Source of the DNA: JAHJQQ01 sp963737555
GTDB lineage: Bacteria > Pseudomonadota > Gammaproteobacteria > Thiohalobacterales > Thiohalobacteraceae
NCBI GenBank assembly: GCA_963737555.1
Contig: CAVTTB010000008.1
Span: 496,001 to 560,000 of the forward strand
Direction of reading: 5' to 3'
Length of the DNA stretch: 64,000 nt
The notes beneath the pieces were generated by a model, which ran no database searches, was not told the origin of the DNA, and saw only the letters and a program-made list of their open reading frames with translations. Both the position numbers and the translations under genes were made by a program. This document shows positions 32,178 through 41,416 of this stretch, piece after piece. The number at the start of each line of letters is the position of its first letter. The first letter of the stretch is position 1.

Positions 32178-33083
32178 TCAGGCTCGCGCCAACAATAGAC
32201 CGGCTGTTTCAGTGAACTGCACCCCAGCTTCGCCGATCACAACGTCGGGGTCAAAACTGGCCTCTTCCAGGCCGATGGCCGCCCACACCGAGGCATCGGC
32301 CGCCGCTGTCAGGCTGGGGGTTTCGCAGAAGGCGCCGATTTGCGAGCGATTGGCCAGATTCTCGGCCAGATGCACGATGGACGCCTCCAGCTCCGAATTC
32401 AGCGCATACGACGGCATATGGTGATAGCCAACCGCCTCTTGCAAGGTTTCCGGCAGCATCCAGGTATTGAGCAGGGCGCCGCCGAGGTCGGCGTGGCTGA
32501 AGCCCAATTCTGACAATTCCGCTTGATGCAGAATGCCTTCGTCACCGTCGCACACCAGCAGCAAATCCGCGCACACTTCGGGCATGCGGTTGTACAGCAC
32601 CAGACTGCCGATATCGTGCATCATGCCGGCGATGAACATGCGTTCCGGGTGCAGCACGCGGCAGCGCTTGGCCAACGCGCGGGCGATCAACCCGGTATAG
32701 ATGCCATGGCGCCAGAAGGTGTCGATATTGACCAGGCTGTTGGGCAAATTGGTGAACGATTTGATGGCCGAGACGGCGATCACCAGACTGTAGAGTTCGC
32801 GCACGCCCACCACGGTGATGGCGCGCGAGACCGTATCGACGCGCCGCGAGAAACCATAGAAGGCGCTGTTCACCAGGCGCAGCAGTCGCGCCGTCAGGCT
32901 GGGGTCACGACTGATGACATCGCCGATATCCTGCGCACCGGCATCGTTGGACTCGATCAGTTCGAATACCTTGATGCACACGTCCGGCGGTGACACCAGA
33001 CAGGACACATCCTCGATGAGGCTGGCGGCCAGGTCGCCGGCCAGGTCGCGGGTGGCGTGAGATTCTGATTGGGGGATGGACAT
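32178..33083 (-). CDS. HDOD-domain protein
   Basis: The 301-residue protein has an HDOD domain (about 25-225): VISRDPSLTARLLRLVNSAF, ITVVGVRELYSLVI, GMMHDIGSLVLYN, WMLPETLQEAVGYHH. HDOD proteins resemble HD phosphohydrolases but often lack activity and act in signalling or motility control. No other domain is present. It is divergent from the DUF1631 gene across a 200-base gap that should hold both promoters. Confidence 0.88.
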   Translation of the reverse strand: MSIPQSESHATRDLAGDLAASLIEDVSCLVSPPDVCIKVFELIESNDAGAQDIGDVISRDPSLTARLLRLVNSAFYGFSRRVDTVSRAITVVGVRELYSLVIAVSAIKSFTNLPNSLVNIDTFWRHGIYTGLIARALAKRCRVLHPERMFIAGMMHDIGSLVLYNRMPEVCADLLLVCDGDEGILHQAELSELGFSHADLGGALLNTWMLPETLQEAVGYHHMPSYALNSELEASIVHLAENLANRSQIGAFCETPSLTAAADASVWAAIGLEEASFDPDVVIGEAGVQFTETAGLLLARA

Positions 33084-33283
33084 GTCGTTTCAGCCAAAGT
33101 GAGTGGTAACCTCGTAGCGGCGAAAACCCGACAGAGTTGAATTGCCGCGGAGCAAGATTCGTCAAAATTGCGTCGCCCCTCACACTTCCAATATTCTCCT
33201 GCCGTTATACCGGGCTGGGCATATCAAGATTGCGCTAGGTCTTCCGTAAAGGTGACAAACCGCCACGCGTTTTGGAACCGTGT

Positions 33284-35596
33284 ATGAATATCGTCCAAAT
33301 GAATGAGTTCGAGAAAGCCCGCAAGGGCCTCAGCAGTCAGGAGGCCGTGAGTCTGCTGCGGGAGTGCCGCGAGGTGACCATCCGCCGCTTGACGGCGGCA
33401 CTGGTGGGCATGATGGGCAAAGTTGACGATGCCCTGTTCGAACTCGCGGAAAAGGCCGAGAACAACAGCGTGCAGAGTCTGTATTTCGATGCCATGCGCG
33501 AAGTGCGCCTGAAGCGCGCCAGTATGGAAATCGGTTTCAAGGCGCAGCTCATGGAAGGCTTTAACCGCGAGATCCGCAAAGAGAGTGAGAACGCCGATAC
33601 CACCCATGTCGCATCGCCGCGCATGAATGATATGGGTCTGGTCGAACACGACGCGCTGGAAGAGACCTTGGCGGTTGCCAATATGGTCAGCAAGGTCGAT
33701 GTGTCGTCCAAGGAGGAGCTCGGGCCGCTCAACCGTCGTATCGGTTATCTGCTCAATGATCCGGAATTGACGCGCGCCAAGAATCCTATCGGTCCCGAGG
33801 TGATCTGTAATGCCTTCCGCGAGGCCTGCGGCGACGTCGAGTCGGGCATCAAGGTCAAACTCATTATCATGAAGCTGTTCGACCGCTATGTGGTCAACGA
33901 GGAAATGCTGTCGCTGTATCGCGAGGTCAATCGCCTGTTGATCGAGCGTGGGGTTCTGCCCGAGTTGCGCCATGAGGTCAAACGCACCGGATCGGCGCGA
34001 CCTGGGCCACATGCCAGCGTGGCGGGTGGCGCCGGTGGTGTGAGTGCGCAGGAAGGCGGAGCGGCCATCGACGAAGACGTCTTTGCCACCCTCCAGCAGC
34101 TGATGTACCGGGGTATGCCCGGTGGCATGCACGGGGGTATGCCAGTGGGCATGCTGCTTGGCGGTCAGACCGGTGGCGGGATGTCCGCACGCAACGGCGG
34201 CGCCACCGGATTCGTGCAGACCCTGACCCAACTGCAGCAGGGCAATAGCGAACTGGTCGCCGGCGGTATGGGTAATCTCAGTAACATGGATGTGATGTCC
34301 GGTTCGGTCAATGTGATCCGCAACATCCAGTCCAGTGGCATGGTTGGTAATGTCGGCGCTGCCGATAGCATGATCATCGACGTGGTTGCCATGTTGTTCG
34401 ACTACATTCTCGATGACGCCAATGTCCCGCCGGCGATGAAGGCGCTGATCGGGCGTTTGCAAATCCCGATGCTCAAAGTCGGTATGCTCGACAAGAGCTT
34501 TTTTTCACGTAAGGCACATCCCGCGCGCAAATTGCTCAATAAGTTGGCGGAGGCCGCGGTCGGCTGGAATGGCGAGCACGACCAGGCACTGTACAAAAAA
34601 GTGGAATCGGTGGTGCAGCGTGTGTTGGTTGAATTCGAAAACGATGTAAGTTTGTTCGGCGCGCTGTTGGAAGACTTCGAGGATTTCCTGACCAAGGAAC
34701 AGCAGAAGGCGGAACATCTCGAAGCGCAATCCGCGCGCATGGTGCAGGGCAAAGAACGTTTGCGCGCGACCAAGCAGCGCGTGCGTATTGAAGTCGAACG
34801 CCGTTGCAAAGGCAGCGTGCCGAAATTCGTGCGGCAGTTCCTAGTGAGCTACTGGCAGAATTTACTGCTGGTGACGGCCATCAAGGAAGGCGATGAGAGT
34901 ATTTCCTGGAAGCGCAATCTCACCACCATGGATAATCTGGTGTGGAGTCTGCAACCCAAGACCACGACTATGGAGCGCGATCGACTGGTCAAATTACTGC
35001 CGAGTCTGTTGCGGCTGCTGCGTGAAGGCATGGCGCTGGTATCCATGCGCGAAGAAGATTTCGAATCTTTCCTGGAACAGCTTGCGGATGCGCATGCCGC
35101 CATTGTGAACACCGTTTCGTCTGAGACAGAAGTATCCGAACTGGCGGTGGTGGATGATCCGCTCGCCGAGGTTGAGTCGATCGATGTCGAGCCGGTACAC
35201 GAAGACGCGATTCTGACCACCGCGACTATCCATCGACTGGTCGCTGCCGGTGATATCGATGTCGAAGAAGTCACTCTGGCCGACGATGCTGCTGCTGAGC
35301 AGGCAGTTGCCGACGACGAATTCGTCGAGCGCGTGCGCGCCTTACGGCAAGGCATGTGGGTGGAATTCTCGCAGGAAGATGGCAATGCCTTGCGCGCCAA
35401 GCTTACCTGGGTCAGCCCGGTGACCGGCGCGTATCTGTTCACCAACCGTCAGGGCCTCAAGGCCTGCGACAAGACGCTGCAAGGTTTGGCCACTGAATTA
35501 CGCCGCGGCAGTGCGCGCGTGCTCGATGATGCGCCGTTGTTCGACCGTGCCGTCAGCAGTGTGATCGACGGACTGCGTAAACAGGCGGTGGGTTAG
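33284..35596 (+). CDS. DUF1631 family protein
   Basis: The 770-residue protein matches DUF1631 throughout: an N-terminal helical region (SLYFDAMREVRLKRASMEIG), GPEVICNAFREACGDVE, a Gly/Met-rich linker (RGMPGGMHGGMPVGMLLGG), a central helical domain (FDYILDDANVPPAMKALIGR, SFFSRKAHPARKLLNKLAEA) and a C-terminal PilZ-like beta part (GMWVEFSQEDGNALRAKLTW). The family is widespread in proteobacteria and poorly understood; some members are linked to c-di-GMP. The ATG at 33284 is preferred to a TTG four codons upstream. Confidence 0.85.
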   Translation: MNIVQMNEFEKARKGLSSQEAVSLLRECREVTIRRLTAALVGMMGKVDDALFELAEKAENNSVQSLYFDAMREVRLKRASMEIGFKAQLMEGFNREIRKESENADTTHVASPRMNDMGLVEHDALEETLAVANMVSKVDVSSKEELGPLNRRIGYLLNDPELTRAKNPIGPEVICNAFREACGDVESGIKVKLIIMKLFDRYVVNEEMLSLYREVNRLLIERGVLPELRHEVKRTGSARPGPHASVAGGAGGVSAQEGGAAIDEDVFATLQQLMYRGMPGGMHGGMPVGMLLGGQTGGGMSARNGGATGFVQTLTQLQQGNSELVAGGMGNLSNMDVMSGSVNVIRNIQSSGMVGNVGAADSMIIDVVAMLFDYILDDANVPPAMKALIGRLQIPMLKVGMLDKSFFSRKAHPARKLLNKLAEAAVGWNGEHDQALYKKVESVVQRVLVEFENDVSLFGALLEDFEDFLTKEQQKAEHLEAQSARMVQGKERLRATKQRVRIEVERRCKGSVPKFVRQFLVSYWQNLLLVTAIKEGDESISWKRNLTTMDNLVWSLQPKTTTMERDRLVKLLPSLLRLLREGMALVSMREEDFESFLEQLADAHAAIVNTVSSETEVSELAVVDDPLAEVESIDVEPVHEDAILTTATIHRLVAAGDIDVEEVTLADDAAAEQAVADDEFVERVRALRQGMWVEFSQEDGNALRAKLTWVSPVTGAYLFTNRQGLKACDKTLQGLATELRRGSARVLDDAPLFDRAVSSVIDGLRKQAVG

Positions 35597-35614
35597 CTGG
35601 TACTTCAAGGTCTA

Positions 35615-35717
35615 TAGGAGCGGGCATTGCCCGCGAACCGGCGGGCGGCATGCTGTTCGCGGGCAATGCCCCAGGGCAGCCTCTCGGCGCAAGCGCCTCA
35701 CCTTCAGCCCGCTCCTA
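35615..35717. repeat. TAGGAGCGG-type inverted repeat
   Basis: TAGGAGCGGGC (35615-35625) is inverted as GCCCGCTCCTA (35707-35717), with an inner stem GCCCGCGAACCG. The segment at 35666-35705, starting ATGCCCCAGGGCAGCCTCTC, recurs at 48528-48566. Such hairpins are dispersed REP-like repeats in many gammaproteobacteria. Confidence 0.7.
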
Positions 35718-35751
35718 CGGTTGTCATGTTCTCTCAATGAAATCCGTCGTT

Positions 35752-36462
35752 CTAGTCCTGCGGCAACTGCGCGCGCAGTGCATCCCGGTCATACCACCAC
35801 TTGCCATCCACCATGGCCTCCAACATCTTGCCCAGGCGCGGCAGCAGTTCGGCGGTGTCATTGAGTTGCAGGATCTCGATCCAGGTGTTCAGCATCTCTT
35901 GACCTTCGATGCCGCGATGCCGTTTGGCGACTTTAGCCAGCACCTGGGTGGTGAGGAAGGTCAGGCTGCTGTGCGCATGTGCGTCGTCGCGAGTGCGTAG
36001 GTCGGCAAGATAATGCGCGACCATGGCTGCGACCGCACCGCCGTCGGATTTGTCGGGTGTTTCGTCGACGATGTGATGCAGCAGCGCGACACTGGTCTGG
36101 GGTTTGATCGGATAGGTCACCGCCAGCCATACGCCGTTACCCAGGGCGACGATGCTCTGGTCGAGTTCGGTGCGATAGAGGATGTCGCAGGCTTCCACCG
36201 CCTCTTGCCATGCCTGCATCGTCACACAATGATCGAACGCCGCGCGGGCAACGTCCCAGGACTCCGCGTGACGATTCAACGCGAGCAGGGTTTCGGCGAT
36301 GTCCAACTCTACGCGTAGGCTCTCCAGTGTCGGGGCGCTCGCCGCCAGTTCGCTGCGACTTTGCAGATAGGCGCTGAGCAGCGTCTCGAGCTCGGCCTGT
36401 GATTGGCCCTCGTCCATCGCCAGGATCGGGTTGCCGTCGATAATTTTGCTGATGTCATTCAT
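35752..36462 (-). CDS. Conserved hypothetical helical protein
   Basis: The 236-residue protein is all helical with TPR-like spacing (LRVELDIAETLLALNRHAES, AWQEAVEACDILYRTEL) and no membrane segment. The ATG at 36462 starts MNDISKIIDGNPILAMDEGQ; a longer frame upstream has low-complexity composition. It is divergent from the second HDOD gene. Function unknown. Confidence 0.65.
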   Translation of the reverse strand: MNDISKIIDGNPILAMDEGQSQAELETLLSAYLQSRSELAASAPTLESLRVELDIAETLLALNRHAESWDVARAAFDHCVTMQAWQEAVEACDILYRTELDQSIVALGNGVWLAVTYPIKPQTSVALLHHIVDETPDKSDGGAVAAMVAHYLADLRTRDDAHAHSSLTFLTTQVLAKVAKRHRGIEGQEMLNTWIEILQLNDTAELLPRLGKMLEAMVDGKWWYDRDALRAQLPQD

Positions 36463-36650
36463 GGGGTTGTCTACCAAGGTGTCAGTGCGAGGGCGGGGTG
36501 GGGCCATTGCCAAGCGCTTTGTACCGGAGCCGGCAGGGGATGACAACCCGGGGTAGTCCAGGGTAGACGGTCAAGCCGGGGGCGGTTGCGGCCGAAACTA
36601 CGCCAGAGACGCTGCATTTGCCGCGCAGGCCACGGATTCAGGGAGATGGA

Positions 36651-37525
36651 ATGGAGAGTTCAGCAGTGATGCAGACCACGGCCCCTCCCGACACGGATCT
36701 GGCACTGATCCAGCGCATTATCGCCGACGCCAAGAGCGGTCGCCTGCAACTGCCCAGCCTGCCGGATCTGGCCTTCAAGGTGCGTACGGCGGTGAATGAT
36801 CCGCGCCGCTCGGTTGCCGACATCGCTCGGCTCATCCAGTTCGATCCGGCACTGGCGGCGCGACTTATTCAGATCGCCAACAGTCCGCTGTATCGCGGTA
36901 TCAAGAAGTTCGACAATTGTCACAGCGCCATCACCCGCATGGGCATCCCCTCGGCGCGCAATCTGGTCGTGAGCTTTACCCTGCGCAACGTATTTCAGGC
37001 GGGCACGCCGGCGCTGCGCGAGCGTTTGCAACGGATCTGGCAACACAGTTGTCGGGTCGCCGCCATCAGCAGTGTCTTGGCGCGACTGACACCCGGCCTG
37101 GATCCCGACCGCGCCTTGCTGGCCGGCCTGGTGCACGACATCGGTATCTTGCCGTTGCTGCACTATCTGGAGACGATGCAGATGCCACTGGAACCCGCGC
37201 GATTGGATAGCATGATCGGGCGGTTGCGCGGCGCCCTGGGGACATTTGTGCTCAAGACCTGGCAGTTCGAGGACGACATCGCCGGCATCCCCGCGCAGGC
37301 CGAGGTCTGGGATCGCAGCAGTGGTGAAGCGATCGATTATGTCGACATCGTGCAAGTCGCGCATGTGCACAGCCAGTTCGGTCAGGGGGGGTATTCAGGC
37401 CCGCCACTGACCGAACTCAAGGCCTTTCAGAAACTCAGCATCAGCCGCTTGGGCCGGGCTTCAGCATCGAGCTGCTATCGCAGTCGCAACAAGAGATCAA
37501 CGAAGTGCTGAACATTCTGCAGGGG
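36651..37525 (+). pseudogene. HDOD-domain protein, C-terminus frameshifted
   Basis: The HDOD domain is complete: LPSLPDLAFKVRTAVNDPRR, FDPALAARLIQIANSPLYRG, AITRMGIPSARNLVVSFTLR and ALLAGLVHDIGILPLLHYLE. After SISRLG (about 37450) the open frame changes composition and runs to 37511. Another frame continues naturally with GPGFSIELLSQSQQEINEVL and NILQG at about 37525, so the true C-terminus is there. The ATG at 36651 follows GGAGATGGA. The gene meets moaC tail to tail. Confidence 0.8.
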
Positions 37526-38091
37526 TTAACGCGTTGCAGCGTCGGCATTGGTACGTGCTGCCGGCGCTTCGGTCTCGCAATGCCGTTTCGGTTCTTGAGG
37601 TTTAGCGTGCTTCGGCGCGCGCTGCCAGTGTCCGGATTTGCCGCCGCGTTTTTCCACCAGCCGGATATCTTGCAGGCTCATGCCGCGATCGACGGCCTTG
37701 CACATATCGTAAATGGTCAACAGCGCGATCTGCACCGCCGTCAGCGCCTCCATCTCCACGCCGGTCTTGCCCAGAGGTTTCCACCGTCGCGCGACAATAC
37801 ACCGCAACCGGATCGTCTTGCGGCGTCAGCTCAATGTCGACGTGGGTCAACGCCAGCGGATGACACAGCGGAATCAGATCCGCCGTTTTTTTGCTGGCCA
37901 TGATCCCGGCCACGCGCGCAATACCCAGCACATCGCCCTTCTTGTGATCGCCCTGGCGGATTCGCGCGAGGGTGTCCGGCTGCATATGAATCCAGCCCTC
38001 GGCGATGGCGACGCGTTGGCGTATCCTGCTTGGCGCCGACATCGACCATATGGGCCTGACCGGCGGCATTGAAGTGCGTGAGTTCGGACAT
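37526..38091 (-). pseudogene. moaC: Cyclic pyranopterin monophosphate synthase MoaC, two frameshifts
   Basis: MoaC makes cyclic pyranopterin monophosphate in molybdenum-cofactor synthesis. The three parts lie in three frames: MSELTHFNAAGQAHMVDVGA from 38091; then RVAIAEGWIHMQPDTLARIR, KKTADLIPLCHPLALTHVDI and VYCRATVETSG; then GVEMEALTAVQIALLTIYDM, KSGHW to the stop at 37526. Frame changes lie near 38025 and 37790. The motifs LCHP and VEMEALTA are intact. The C-terminal 25 residues after GHWQRA are extra. Since moaD beside it is also shifted and moaE is intact, sequence error is likely. Confidence 0.82.
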
Positions 38092-38179
38092 GGGTGCGGG
38101 TTTCCGGCGGCGGTTGAGCGGCGTGGTAAACTTAAGTTACCGAATCATAGAGAGCCGGTCGGTCGACCGCAAATCGAGT

Positions 38180-38414
38180 ATGTCCATTCATGTACGCTTT
38201 TTTGCCAGCCTGCGCGAACGTCTGGACGTCGCCGATCAGGAGCTTGCCGCGCTCCGCGGCGAGCACCGTCGCTGAGGTATGGCAGCGGGTGTTGGGCGAT
38301 ATCGAACCGCCGGTCAACATGCTGATCGCCGTGAATATGGAATATGCGGATATACATGCGCCGGTGCGTGACGGCGATGAAGTGGCCTTCTTCCCGCCGG
38401 TGACCGGAGGCTGA
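38180..38414 (+). pseudogene. moaD: Molybdopterin synthase sulfur carrier MoaD, frameshifted
   Basis: The start MSIHVRFFASLRERLDVADQ at 38180 is a typical MoaD N-terminus. After about 38265 the coding frame changes and continues STVAEVWQRVLGDIEPPVNM, IAVNMEYADI, EVAFFPPVTGG. The GG end is the site of thiocarboxylation. The joined protein has about 78 residues, right for MoaD. moaE starts 2 bases after the stop. Confidence 0.83.
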
Positions 38415-38416
38415 AC

Positions 38417-38854
38417 ATGCACGTCGAAGTACTCAGCACACCCTTCGATCCCTGGCAGCGCCTGAGTGCGTATCAGGCCGAAGCGCTCGCGCCTGGACAG
38501 CACGGCGCGACCGCCGCCTTCGTCGGCACCATGCGCGATTTCAACGAAGGCGACGCCGTGCGCGGCATGACCCTGGAACACTATCCGGGCATGACCGAAA
38601 AATTCCTCGAACAGATCAGCCGCGCTGCCGCCGAGCGCTGGAATCTGCTCGATACGCTGATTCTGCACCGCGTCGGCGAGCTGCATCCCAACGATCCCAT
38701 CGTCCTCGTCGCCGCATGGTCGGCACACCGCAAGGACGCCTTCGAGGCCAGCCGCTGGCTGATGGAGGAATTGAAATCGCGCGCACCGTTCTGGAAGAAG
38801 GAACGGCTTGCGGAAGGCGAGCGCTGGGTGGAGAAGAATACGGAAGGGTACTAG
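38417..38854 (+). CDS. moaE: Molybdopterin synthase catalytic subunit MoaE
   Basis: The 145-residue protein has the MoaE motifs GATAAFVGTMRDFNEGD, MTLEHYPGMTEK, HRVGELHPNDPIVLVAAWSA and the catalytic Lys region APFWKKERL. It joins MoaD to convert precursor Z to molybdopterin. It is intact and directly follows moaD. Confidence 0.93.
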   Translation: MHVEVLSTPFDPWQRLSAYQAEALAPGQHGATAAFVGTMRDFNEGDAVRGMTLEHYPGMTEKFLEQISRAAAERWNLLDTLILHRVGELHPNDPIVLVAAWSAHRKDAFEASRWLMEELKSRAPFWKKERLAEGERWVEKNTEGY

Positions 38855-38982
38855 CTGGGGCTTGCGCTGGAATGCGCGCCCGACATTGCCGTAATACCGG
38901 CTCCTGACCAGGACTGGACGCCAAACGCAGCGGAGCCTACCCTAATTTCACTCACAACAAACCCAATGCCAAGGACCGGCTC

Positions 38983-39249
38983 ATGGGAAGACAACACAAA
39001 CTGTTGCAGCGGGTGCTGCTGGGTGGTTCCGACCGTAATATCGCTTTCGACGAGCTCCGGGCGCTGCTCTTGTGGCTCGGATTCGAAGAGCGGATACGCG
39101 GCAGCCATCACCTCTACCGCAAAACCGGGATCAGGGACATGATCAATCTGCAGAGACAGGGCAACCAGGCAAAGCCTTATCAGGTGAGGCAGGTGCGCGC
39201 GGTCTTGCTCGAATACCGCTTTGGAGGTCAAGACGATGTTGAGGTATGA
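38983..39249 (+). CDS. hicA: HicA-type mRNA interferase toxin
   Basis: The 88-residue protein has the HicA double-stranded RNA-binding fold with the active histidine in GSHHLYRK and a basic surface. HicA cuts mRNA. AAGGA precedes the ATG at 38983. The antitoxin gene overlaps its 3' end by 14 bases, the usual arrangement. Confidence 0.85.
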   Translation: MGRQHKLLQRVLLGGSDRNIAFDELRALLLWLGFEERIRGSHHLYRKTGIRDMINLQRQGNQAKPYQVRQVRAVLLEYRFGGQDDVEV

Positions 39250-39448
39250 AATCATCATCTATTGGAGCAGCGAGGACGCGGCATTCGTCGCCGAGGTGCC
39301 GGAGCTTCCCGGTTGCATGGCGCATGGCGATACTTATGAAAGTGCGCTGATCAATGCTCAGGACGCGATCAGGCTTTGGCTCGATGTCGCCGCCGAGCAT
39401 GGCGACCCGATTCCCGAGCCACAGGGACGCAAGGTGATGGCTGTGTGA
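39236..39448 (+). CDS. hicB: HicB-type antitoxin
   Basis: The 70-residue protein has the partial RNase H-like HicB fold (YEIIIYWSSEDAAFVAEVPE, LPGCMAHGDTYESALINAQD). It has no C-terminal DNA-binding part, so autoregulation would need another factor. The ATG at 39236 lies within hicA. Confidence 0.87.
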   Translation: MLRYEIIIYWSSEDAAFVAEVPELPGCMAHGDTYESALINAQDAIRLWLDVAAEHGDPIPEPQGRKVMAV

Positions 39449-39488
39449 GCATGCAAACGTAGCGCGGATGATGCGCAGCGCAATCCGG

Positions 39489-39660
39489 GGATATTTTGGG
39501 TCAGAGTAAAGACTCCGGGGGGCTGATCCACGAATAACTCGGTTCCGAGTTTTTACTCTGACCCCAAATATTCCAGTGGATGTTCAATTGTGTGGAGAAG
39601 GGGTGAGGGTGGTGCTCACGCTCACGGGTTCAATGTCGTTACTCTGACCCTAAATATTCC
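39489..39660. repeat. GGGTCAGAGTAA-type REP-like repeats
   Basis: GATATTTTGGGTCAGAGTAA (left arm, 39489-39515) is inverted as TTACTCTGACCCCAAATATT (39554-39573) to form a long hairpin. A third half copy with ACTCTGACCCTAAATATTCC lies at 39639-39660. A related hairpin with GGGGTCAGA is at 59375-59452. Such elements are typical of REPs mobilised by RAYT transposases; none is seen here. Confidence 0.72.
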
Positions 39661-39726
39661 GAACAGCCCCAAGGCAATTGATGTATGTTGATTCTACCGC
39701 TCTGCCGATGCCGCGAGGAGAATGCA

Positions 39727-40036
39727 ATGACAATCCAGATTGCTGTATCACCCTACCAAGATCGAGGAGATCTGAATTTCACCGAAATCACCCTTGCTCA
39801 CGTCGGCTCGTGTATCCTCCGTGATGAAGCGGCATCGCAACTTCGCAACGAGGTCACATTCGTTCGCATGTGCCTGTGGCCTAGAAATAGAGATCCCGCA
39901 GCACGGTGGCGCTGAATTGGAGATTATGCGTTGCGCTATTGATGGGCAACGCCATGCATTGCCCGATGATACGTATATTTCCTCAGCGCCGGGGGCAGTG
40001 CAGTTGGTGCCCGGTAGCCTAGCGACGGGTGGCTAA
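39727..40036 (+). pseudogene. Possible small gene, frameshifted
   Basis: GAGGAGAAT precedes an ATG at 39727 that opens MTIQIAVSPYQDRGDLNFTE and runs to about 39880. A second frame continues CACGLEIEIPQHGGAELEIM and ends VPGSLATGG at 40036. Joined, they give about 100 residues with a CxC and later Cys. No family recognised. It could also be two remnants. Confidence 0.35.
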
Positions 40037-40155
40037 CCTGCGTCGTGTGAAAAACCGGGTAAGAATACAGATTCCCGTTAATAATGGCCGCAACTGTGTT
40101 CCTGCCCCAGTTATGGATGTGGTTGCTGATTACCGGTTCGTGCAAGTCATAAGAA

Positions 40156-40653
40156 ATGAGGGTTACTCCTGAAATGTTTGACGACATGACGCTCGACGAG
40201 TTGGCAGTGGAACTATTCCGAATATTTTCACGCACTGAGTACGCGCTAAAGGCGTCGGGATTTCATAATGGTCCGGGTGACGCTAAAGCTGACTGGAGTG
40301 CATTCGCTCGTGAATTGACTTATTTTGTTGAATCGCCGCCAACTGGCGAAGTACGGGAATCAATCGCGTACATGCTCGGCAATCCGCCTAATAAGCAGAT
40401 TATTAATGCAGACGGAACACTCCAGTGGAATTCGTCTATTCCAAAAGGCAACAATATTTCCGAAAATTTGTTCGTTTTTGTTAGGCGAGTTAGGAATAAT
40501 CTTTTCCATGGTGGAAAATTTAATGATCGTTGGCTTTCGCCGACACGTAGCGAATTATTAATAAGGCATTGCTTAGTGATATTGGTTGCATGTATTGAAG
40601 AGGTGCCTAGAGTGCGTGATTCCTATCACTTGGGTACAGAAGAGGCAGTGTGA
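40156..40653 (+). CDS. HEPN-domain protein
   Basis: The 165-residue helical protein has the HEPN RNase signature R-x4-H in RRVRNNLFHGGKF (about 118-130). The N-terminal helix (MTLDELAVELFRIFSRTEYA) and C-terminal helix (LLIRHCLVILVACIEEV) fit a HEPN four-helix bundle. Many such proteins are toxin or defence RNases. The ATG at 40174 is an alternative start. Codons are visibly AT-richer than in neighbours. It is followed 31 bases later by a nuclease gene. Confidence 0.75.
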   Translation: MRVTPEMFDDMTLDELAVELFRIFSRTEYALKASGFHNGPGDAKADWSAFARELTYFVESPPTGEVRESIAYMLGNPPNKQIINADGTLQWNSSIPKGNNISENLFVFVRRVRNNLFHGGKFNDRWLSPTRSELLIRHCLVILVACIEEVPRVRDSYHLGTEEAV

Positions 40654-40684
40654 GCTTGCGCTAAGAGAGAGGAATAGGGAGCTA

Positions 40685-41416
40685 ATGGCATACAAGCTGA
40701 GTATTTCAGAAAAATTTCTAATATATGGAGCAAGCTCTGTCGCTGGAGTAGTGGCTCTCGCAGTATGTCTGGCGTTTCCTCCGTTGATGTTTGTGGCCGG
40801 CCCTTTGGGTGGCTGGTATCTGTATCGAACTCTATCAAGTGATATGCGAAAAATCAGGGGCGAAATAGGCCCGGGAATGATGGATTCTGAGGAACATCGA
40901 CACAGTAATCAGAAGGCGATAGATGCACAAGAGAAACGGAAGCAAATAGAGCTCCAAAAAGAATCAAATGCTGTCGCTGAAATGGAGCGCAAAGCGAGAG
41001 CGCGTATGGAATCAATCGAGACGCAACGACTGGTTACACTTAGATCGTCAGCTGGCGACTTCATTGATCAATGCGAATCACCGCCGGAGATTCTGTTGTT
41101 AGAAGAGTTAATAGCCATCGCTTCCCTTAAACCTGTCGATGGCGCTCTCGTCGGTGACGGCATATCGCTTAGGGCCCAGCAAAACATTGGCCGATATCGT
41201 GTGGACTTTCTTGCTAATGACAGGCTAGTCGTTGAGGTGGATGGCAGGCAATATCACGATAATGAGAGCACGTTTTACAGTGATCGAGAGCGCGACCAAT
41301 ATCTTCAGTTAAACGGATATCGAGTCATACGGTTAACCGCAAAGCAAATTTTTGATTCGCCAGCGTCTGCCGCAATCATGGTGCTAAATCTGCTCAGTAA
41401 CCATGTAGGTAGATAA
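40685..41416 (+). CDS. Membrane-anchored DUF559-type endonuclease
   Basis: The 243-residue protein has one or two N-terminal membrane segments (FLIYGASSVAGVVALAVCLA and PPLMFVAGPLGGWYLY), a charged coiled coil (about 65-120, KRKQIELQKESNAVAEMERK) and a C-terminal PD-(D/E)XK fold as in DUF559/Vsr-like proteins: SPPEILLLEELIAI, QQNIGRYRVDFL, LVVEVDGRQYHD, RDQYLQLNGYRVIRL. The likely catalytic residues are the Glu of SPPE, Asp of RVDFL and Glu of VVEVDG. AGGGAG precedes the ATG at 40685. It pairs with the HEPN gene and shares its AT-rich composition. Confidence 0.78.
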   Translation: MAYKLSISEKFLIYGASSVAGVVALAVCLAFPPLMFVAGPLGGWYLYRTLSSDMRKIRGEIGPGMMDSEEHRHSNQKAIDAQEKRKQIELQKESNAVAEMERKARARMESIETQRLVTLRSSAGDFIDQCESPPEILLLEELIAIASLKPVDGALVGDGISLRAQQNIGRYRVDFLANDRLVVEVDGRQYHDNESTFYSDRERDQYLQLNGYRVIRLTAKQIFDSPASAAIMVLNLLSNHVGR

